From contig JAKFYM010000204.1 in the NCBI GenBank assembly GCA_021730855.1, positions 1 to 12,575 of the forward strand: a stretch of DNA of 12,575 bases, written 5' to 3'. The notes below the pieces were generated by a model. The model did not search any database and was not told the origin of the DNA. It was given only the letters and a program-made list of their open reading frames with translations. Positions 8,733 to 12,575 of this stretch are shown here, one piece after another. The stretch comes from Bdellovibrionales bacterium. Lineage in GTDB: Bacteria; Bdellovibrionota; UBA1018; CAIPTA01. Numbering within the stretch: position 1 is the first letter of the stretch; each line of letters opens with the position of its first letter. The position numbers and the translations under genes are program-made.

Positions 8733-8881
8733 AGAAAAAAGCTATTCGATTTCCTCCACTTATTCAATCCACCCACGAAAGACGCGTAGAGCAAAGGGCT
8801 TGAAACTCCCGGAATTTCTCCCTTTTCATTGAACCCGTGCTTGTGATACAGAGGCAATTCACGATTTTGAAAGGACAAAGC
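8733..8881. promoter_or_regulatory. Divergent promoter region between glmU and rpsF
   Basis: 149 bases between two outward-reading gene blocks, so both promoters should lie here. On the plus strand a fair sigma-70-like pair is TTGAAA (8800-8805), an 18-base spacer and TTTCAT (8824-8829), which would give a leader of about 45 bases before rpsF. No equally good pair is visible for glmU on the minus strand. The region call follows from gene orientation; the boxes are only a candidate. Confidence 0.4.
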
Positions 8882-9262
8882 ATGCCGAGTTACGAAACGA
8901 CGGTAATCACCAAAGCCAGCACCAGTGAAGATCTGATTCAGGCGCTCAAAACCAAAGTGGAGTCCGTCCTCCAAGCCCACCAAGGCGAGTTGGGTAATTT
9001 TGAAGACTGGGGCATGCGCCGCCTGTCCTTTGACATCCTCAAAGAAAACCGCGGCCGTTACCTTTATTTCGGTTACACCGGCAATAGCGCCACCGTAGCG
9101 GAACTAGAGCGGAATTTCCGGATCAATGAGCATGTGGTGCGCTTCTTGAGCGTCCATCTTTCGGATGAAGAAGACATGGAGCTCCTCAAAAAGCCCAGTC
9201 CTATGAAGCGCCCGAAAAAAGCCCTTTCTGCGGAAGACGGCGCTGACTCTTACGACGCCTAA
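8882..9262 (+). CDS. rpsF: 30S ribosomal protein S6
   Basis: Small-subunit ribosomal protein that binds 16S rRNA as a dimer with S18. 126 residues. The S6 pattern is clear: MPSYETTVI at the N-terminus, the central WGMRRLSFDI with K-E-N-R-G-R-Y-L-Y-F, and the E-L-E-R-N-F-R-I-N-E-H-V-V-R-F-L segment near 78-93. A tail rich in Lys and Pro followed by acidic residues (about 106-126) extends past the conserved fold. I chose the ATG at 8882 because AAGGA lies six bases upstream (8871-8875). A longer reading from GTG at 8837 would add 15 non-conserved residues. First gene of the rightward block. The usual partner gene rpsR does not follow. Confidence 0.97.
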   Translation: MPSYETTVITKASTSEDLIQALKTKVESVLQAHQGELGNFEDWGMRRLSFDILKENRGRYLYFGYTGNSATVAELERNFRINEHVVRFLSVHLSDEEDMELLKKPSPMKRPKKALSAEDGADSYDA

Positions 9263-9276
9263 TCCCCACCCTTTCC

Positions 9277-9281
9277 AGGAG
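9277..9281 (+). promoter_or_regulatory. Shine-Dalgarno of the DUF2232 gene
   Basis: AGGAG, eight bases before the ATG at 9290, which supports that start. It lies in the 27-base gap after rpsF, where rpsR would be expected, and shows that the gap is a simple junction and not the remains of a gene. Confidence 0.75.
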
Positions 9282-9289
9282 AGTCCGGG

Positions 9290-10267
9290 ATGACCCAAGA
9301 CAAGTTCGAGAGCCAGGAGAGACCTGGCCCTTGGGCATTCCATCTAGCTCTCTGCCTCCTGGCGCCCCTCTTTTTCTTTTCTTTTTTCCTCAGCGTTCTC
9401 GCTCCCCTGCCTATTTTGTATCTCCACTCGGGCACCGCCTCACGCAAACAAGGCCGCCTATGGGCCCTCGCCGCCATTGTCTTAGGCTGTGGACTTTCGT
9501 TATCCATCCAAGGCTTAGGAGGAAGCCTCGGCTTCCTCCTCATGGCGGGCCTGCCTGCCTTCACGATGGGCGAGCTCCTCATGAATCGCAAGGGGGTGGA
9601 AAAATCGATTGCCGGAGGCTTTTTCCTCACCTTGGGAACCACCATTTTCTTGGGATGGCTCTATTTTCAGCAGCAAACTGAGCCGCCTTTGGCCATTTTA
9701 CAGCGGATGATCCAGGTGCAGGTGGCGGTTTTGCAAGACCAAAAACTCAATCAACAGTCTCCACTCCTGGTGGAACGCCTGCGCTCCGCCCTCGAGCCAC
9801 TCGAGAAAAACCCGGCCCTAATACTCGAAACGGTGCCCGGCCTCGTGCTCACCACTCTTTTGCTCCTCTGCCTTCTGCCCACCCTCGTGCTTATCCGCTG
9901 GAATCCCAAGGGCTTTTTGCGACGAGCAGGCATCGGCCTAGATTTTTTACGCAAGTGGCGCAGCCCCGTCTGGCTAGCTTGGCCCACCCTCTTCTGCATT
10001 CTTTTCCTGCTCCTGGAGAGCAAACCACTCTCGATAGTGGCAAGAAACGTCATCGATCCCCTTCTCCTCATTTACTTTTTCCAGGGATTGAGTATTCTAG
10101 CGTACTTTCTGGACTCACTGCGCCTCCGTGGCCCAATCCGTATTCTTTTTTACGGCTTAGGCAGCATGCTAACGCCCTGGCTGATGATGAGTTTCGGTTT
10201 TTTTGATCTCTGGTTTAATTTTAGAGGCCGACTGAAGGCCAAAAAAGAAAAGGACAACGGACCATGA
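9290..10267 (+). CDS. DUF2232 / YybS-like integral membrane protein
   Basis: 325 residues with about seven hydrophobic segments (roughly 18-45, 57-92, 108-126, 183-202, 228-243, 256-274 and 284-308) and a basic, charged C-terminus (KAKKEKD). The region between 130 and 180 is hydrophilic and probably a loop. The C-terminal stretch FFQGLSILAYFLDS (263-276) and GFFDLWFNFRGR (303-314) resembles the most conserved part of the DUF2232 (YybS) family. Genes of this family commonly sit beside rpsF/rpsR and rplI/dnaB, which supports the call. The molecular function is unknown; a role as a small-molecule transporter is sometimes suggested for the fold, but nothing here shows it. Its stop overlaps the rplI start as ATGA, so the two are probably translationally coupled. 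Confidence 0.82.
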   Translation: MTQDKFESQERPGPWAFHLALCLLAPLFFFSFFLSVLAPLPILYLHSGTASRKQGRLWALAAIVLGCGLSLSIQGLGGSLGFLLMAGLPAFTMGELLMNRKGVEKSIAGGFFLTLGTTIFLGWLYFQQQTEPPLAILQRMIQVQVAVLQDQKLNQQSPLLVERLRSALEPLEKNPALILETVPGLVLTTLLLLCLLPTLVLIRWNPKGFLRRAGIGLDFLRKWRSPVWLAWPTLFCILFLLLESKPLSIVARNVIDPLLLIYFFQGLSILAYFLDSLRLRGPIRILFYGLGSMLTPWLMMSFGFFDLWFNFRGRLKAKKEKDNGP

Positions 10268-10713
10268 ACGTCATTTTGCGAGATAATGTGGAGAACCTGG
10301 GAACCATTGGCGACAACGTTCGCGTGAGCAATGGCTATGCCCGCAACTATCTCTTTCCTCGTGGCCTTGCCGTGCAAGCCGATGAAAAAAATATGCGCCA
10401 GGTGGAGCACCAAAAACGCGCCCTGACCAAAAAGTTAGCTGCTGTGCGCGCAGAAAAAGAGGCCCTCAAGGCCCAGCTCGAAGGATTGTCCCTGGTGATT
10501 CGCCGCAAAGCAGGCGAAGGCCAGAAACTCTTTGGCTCCATCACCAACCAAGACATCGCTGAAGCCATTGAACAAAAAGGCGTGAAAGTGGATCGCAAAC
10601 AAATCGAGCTTGGCGGCTCCTTGAAGAAACTAGGGTCCTTCAAAATCCCAGTGCGTCTGATGGAAGGCATCTTGGCGGAAGTGAATTTGTCCGTCGTTGC
10701 CGACGTAGAATAA
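10264..10713 (+). CDS. rplI: 50S ribosomal protein L9
   Basis: Large-subunit protein binding 23S rRNA near the L1 stalk and influencing reading-frame maintenance. 149 residues, the same length as in E. coli. The N-terminal rRNA-binding domain (1 to about 45) carries the family signature, GTIGDNVRVSNGYARNYLFP with the following RGLA. A long charged connecting helix (about 42-75) and the C-terminal domain with KLFGSIT and the KKLGSFKIPVRL strand follow. The ATG lies within the ATGA overlap with the DUF2232 gene, with AAGGA about nine bases upstream. Confidence 0.98.
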   Translation: MNVILRDNVENLGTIGDNVRVSNGYARNYLFPRGLAVQADEKNMRQVEHQKRALTKKLAAVRAEKEALKAQLEGLSLVIRRKAGEGQKLFGSITNQDIAEAIEQKGVKVDRKQIELGGSLKKLGSFKIPVRLMEGILAEVNLSVVADVE

Positions 10714-10754
10714 GACCACCGCTAGCCACTGTTATAGCCGCACACCCAATCCTT

Positions 10755-10774
10755 ATCTTACTGAATCTTACTGA
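10755..10774 (+). repeat. Perfect tandem 10-bp repeat in dnaB upstream region
   Basis: ATCTTACTGA occurs twice head to tail without a mismatch. The period of about one helical turn would suit two protein molecules binding the same DNA face, but replication slippage is an equally simple explanation. Confidence 0.7.
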
Positions 10775-10889
10775 TTAGATGCTTTACTATGGCATTGGGA
10801 GCGCTTGCGTCTTTTTGGCTCTCCGCCTCAGAAACTTTTCCCCTCGGCACGGTTTATTTTGGAGACCACTTCTACGAGAAATTCGGATA

Positions 10890-10924
10890 GGCTCTTTTCT
10901 AGAGCCCGATTTTCTGTGGCTCTA
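10890..10924 (+). repeat. Three-arm inverted repeat upstream of dnaB
   Basis: Arm 1 GGCTCT (10890-10895), arm 2 AGAGCC (10901-10906) and arm 3 GGCTCT (10918-10923). Arm 2 can pair with arm 1 (6 bp, 5-base loop) or with arm 3 (7 bp counting T10900-A10924, 11-base loop), but not both. No T-run follows either stem, so a simple intrinsic terminator is unlikely. The dnaB Shine-Dalgarno starts 17 bases after the last arm. Confidence 0.6.
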
Positions 10925-10941
10925 AAAACATTCATACGTTT

Positions 10942-10947
10942 GGGGAG
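10942..10947 (+). promoter_or_regulatory. Shine-Dalgarno deciding the TTG start of dnaB
   Basis: GGGGAG with a six-base spacer to the TTG at 10954. No in-frame ATG or GTG lies between the upstream in-frame TAG (10900-10902) and this TTG, and the first internal ATG is codon 43, already inside the conserved N-terminal domain. Confidence 0.75.
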
Positions 10948-10953
10948 ACGCCA

Positions 10954-12402
10954 TTGGACCTAGAATTCCGACCACCTTTTGATCGCAGTCGCGAAGCCGC
11001 GGGTGCCTCGAACTTTGGTGCCGGGGCTTCCTTCACGCGCCCTTCCGGAAAAACTCCACCCCACAATATCGAAGCCGAAATGAACGTGCTCGGCGGCATC
11101 TTGCTCGATAATCGCTCGCTCGATTCGGTCTACGAAATCGGACTCCAACCCGAGGATTTTTACAAAGAGAGTCACCAAAAAATTTACCGCGCCATTCTTG
11201 ACCTCGCCCAGAGAAGCCAGCCAGCCGATGCGGTCACGTTAAAAAACGCCCTCGCCTCTTCGGCGAATTTGGAAAAGGTTGGGGGCGCAACCTATATCGC
11301 TGAGCTCGTGGCCTCCGACTATTCCGTGATGAACGTGCCGGCCTATGGCCTGATCGTCAAAGAAAAATCCGTCGAGCGCAAGATCATCCATGTTTGCGCA
11401 GAACAAGTGACCAAGGCCTATGAGGGCGTGGAAGACCACAATGCCTTCAAGGAAGAGACAGAAAAGCGGGTGCTAGAGGCCACATCGGAACGTAAACTCA
11501 ACACCTATAGCTCGCTCTCCGACAGCATGCTCGAGGTCTTCAACCATCTCCAAGAGACAGCCTCGCGCAACACCCGCATCATCGGCGTGCCGAGCGGATT
11601 TCGCGATCTTGACCAAGAAACCATGGGTTGGCATGCGGGGCAGCTCATCATCGTGGCCGCACGCCCCGGTATGGGAAAAACCTCCTTCATGCTCAATACC
11701 GCGCTCCATTCCGCCGTGCAGGGCCAGACCAGCGTGGCCGTCTTCTCGATGGAGATGAGCAAGGCCGAACTCACGATGCGTCTGCTTTCGATGGAGGCGC
11801 GGGTGGATTCGAATCGTTTGAAAAATGCTTCGCGTTTGCAGGAGTCGGACTGGAAACACCTCCAGCGCGCCGCCGGCGAGATGCAAAATGCCCAGATTTT
11901 TCTCGACGACACCCCAGCCCTCAACCTGCTCGAACTAAAGAGCCGCTGCCGCCGAATCCAGAGCCAACATGGCCTTGGACTCGTGGTGGTGGACTACCTC
12001 CAACTCATGCGTGGCATTGGCCGCGGGGGTGGCTCCTACAATAGCCGCGAGCAAGAGATTGCCGAAATTTCGCGTGGCCTCAAAGCCATGGCCAAGGAGC
12101 TGAACCTTCCGGTGCTCGCCGCTTCCCAGCTGAGCCGCGAGGTAGAAAAACGCGAGCGGAAAAAACCCCAGCTCTCCGATTTGCGTGAATCTGGCGCCAT
12201 CGAACAAGATGCGGATATCGTGCTCTTCATTCACCGGGAAAAAGACAATCCAGAACTGCAAAATGAAGCCGAGCTGATCATCGGCAAACACCGCTCGGGA
12301 AACACGGGCGAAGTGAAACTTGCTTGGCTCGGCCAGTACACCACATTCAAAGATTTTGCGTATGGGGGCGAGACTTCGTCTGGACCGCAAGATATTTTCT
12401 AG
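10954..12402 (+). CDS. dnaB: Replicative DNA helicase DnaB
   Basis: Hexameric 5'-3' helicase that unwinds DNA at the replication fork. 482 residues, near the family's usual 450-480. A poorly conserved N-terminal extension (about 1-34) precedes the DnaB N-terminal domain, which begins at PPHNIEAEMNVLGGIL (35-50). The RecA-like motor domain carries Walker A ARPGMGKTS (236-244), SMEM (265-268), Walker B VVVDYLQLM (344-352), the conserved Gln of ASQLSREVE (390-398), RESGAIEQDAD (411-421) and KHRSGNTG (445-452), whose Arg447 fits the arginine finger. It starts at TTG, chosen from the upstream GGGGAG. No intein or insertion interrupts it. It lies 240 bases beyond rplI and may have its own promoter. 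Confidence 0.98.
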   Translation: MDLEFRPPFDRSREAAGASNFGAGASFTRPSGKTPPHNIEAEMNVLGGILLDNRSLDSVYEIGLQPEDFYKESHQKIYRAILDLAQRSQPADAVTLKNALASSANLEKVGGATYIAELVASDYSVMNVPAYGLIVKEKSVERKIIHVCAEQVTKAYEGVEDHNAFKEETEKRVLEATSERKLNTYSSLSDSMLEVFNHLQETASRNTRIIGVPSGFRDLDQETMGWHAGQLIIVAARPGMGKTSFMLNTALHSAVQGQTSVAVFSMEMSKAELTMRLLSMEARVDSNRLKNASRLQESDWKHLQRAAGEMQNAQIFLDDTPALNLLELKSRCRRIQSQHGLGLVVVDYLQLMRGIGRGGGSYNSREQEIAEISRGLKAMAKELNLPVLAASQLSREVEKRERKKPQLSDLRESGAIEQDADIVLFIHREKDNPELQNEAELIIGKHRSGNTGEVKLAWLGQYTTFKDFAYGGETSSGPQDIF

Positions 12403-12456
12403 AAGCGGTCATACTCTGTTGAAATCTTTTCTCCTCTTCGTTGCCTAATAGGAGAA
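12403..12456. other. Convergent gap with weak inverted repeat after dnaB
   Basis: 54 bases between converging genes. TTCTCCT (12429-12435) and AGGAGAA (12450-12456) form a 7-bp inverted repeat with a 14-base loop. Neither strand shows a T-run directly after the stem, so I would not call it a terminator with confidence. Confidence 0.3.
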
Positions 12457-12575
12457 CTATTCTTCATCCTGCGTGGCCAAGGCCGCGTACTCGCGCTCCG
12501 AGAGCTTCTGTTCGAGCTCCTCAATGCGTGATTCTAGGCGTTCAATGTCTGCCTTCGTGACAAATCCCAAAGAGG
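12457..12575 (-). CDS. C-terminus of an unidentified coiled-coil protein (partial)
   Basis: The last 38 codons of a minus-strand gene whose start lies beyond the right edge; the stop is TAG at 12459-12457. The visible peptide has GFVTKADIERLESRIEELEQ followed by KLSEREYAALATQDEE. A leucine/isoleucine heptad pattern rich in Glu, Arg and Lys indicates a coiled coil. The form 'threonine, then a D/E-I-x-x-L helix at the extreme C-terminus' is seen in phasin-like granule proteins and in BMFP/UbiK-type proteins, so either is possible, but so short a piece cannot be assigned. I judge it real because the frame stays open to the edge with a biased, protein-like composition, and because nothing competes with it on the other strand. 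Confidence 0.6.
   Translation of the reverse strand, partial: SLGFVTKADIERLESRIEELEQKLSEREYAALATQDEE

Larger units (their letters stand above)
10714..10953 (+). promoter_or_regulatory. dnaB leader / rplI-dnaB intergenic region
   Basis: 240 bases, long for this otherwise compact block. No T-tailed terminator follows rplI. The region holds an exact tandem repeat at 10755-10774, several copies of GGCTCT (10817-10822, 10890-10895, 10918-10923) and one complementary AGAGCC (10901-10906), and a good Shine-Dalgarno just before dnaB. TACTAT at 10785-10790 could be a -10 box but has no matching -35. A separate dnaB promoter or leader control is therefore plausible but unproven. Confidence 0.45.

Noticed and set aside
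8837..8881. Upstream GTG start that would lengthen rpsF by 15 residues
   Set aside because: The ATG at 8882 has a good AAGGA at proper distance and begins the conserved S6 sequence; the extra residues match nothing in the family.
8729..8983. 84-codon minus-strand open frame ending in an ATGA overlap with glmU
   Set aside because: Most of it is antisense to the N-terminal part of rpsF and to the divergent promoter region. The overlap is tempting, but the product has no recognisable domain and the frame is probably fortuitous.
10779..10925. Small overlapping open frames (10779-10925 and 10789-10890) in the dnaB leader
   Set aside because: Neither has a Shine-Dalgarno, the products (48 and 33 residues) resemble no leader peptide or known small protein, and two overlapping short frames are expected by chance.

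Overview
The window looks like ordinary chromosomal housekeeping DNA from a diderm (Gram-negative-type) bacterium of moderately high GC, probably in the broad 'deltaproteobacterial' or Bdellovibrionota neighbourhood. The lineage guess is an inference from three things: the arrangement rpsF / DUF2232 membrane protein / rplI / dnaB, a Sec-exported SpoIID/LytB-type protein, and a glmU-glmS pair. No marker in the window fixes the taxonomy. I see no mobile element, CRISPR array, tRNA or rRNA.

Layout. Positions 1-8732 read leftward on the minus strand. In transcription order they hold glmU (8732-7332), glmS (7328-5430), a CLC-family chloride channel or transporter with two CBS domains (5433-3667), a SpoIID/LytB peptidoglycan protein (3579-2164) and a UvrD/PcrA helicase that runs off the left edge (2017-1). 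The first three are tightly packed: a 3-base gap, then a 4-base ATGA overlap. They look like one transcript, and the last two may be read separately. A divergent intergenic region (8733-8881) separates this block from a rightward block: rpsF (8882-9262), a DUF2232/YybS-like membrane protein (9290-10267), rplI (10264-10713), a 240-base leader, and dnaB (10954-12402). At the right edge the last codons of an unidentified coiled-coil protein enter on the minus strand (12575-12457), convergent with dnaB.

How the genes fit together. GlmS makes glucosamine-6-phosphate and GlmU turns glucosamine-1-phosphate into UDP-GlcNAc, the precursor of peptidoglycan and lipopolysaccharide. The SpoIID-like protein probably acts on finished peptidoglycan, so the left block leans toward cell envelope work. 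The CLC protein is an unexpected companion. The right block is a ribosomal-protein and replication cluster that lacks the usual rpsR (S18) gene between rpsF and the downstream genes.

I did not find an undescribed multi-gene system. The points most worth a second look are the divergent CLC pore motifs in the amino-sugar operon, the missing rpsR, and a three-arm inverted repeat just upstream of dnaB that could form two mutually exclusive hairpins.
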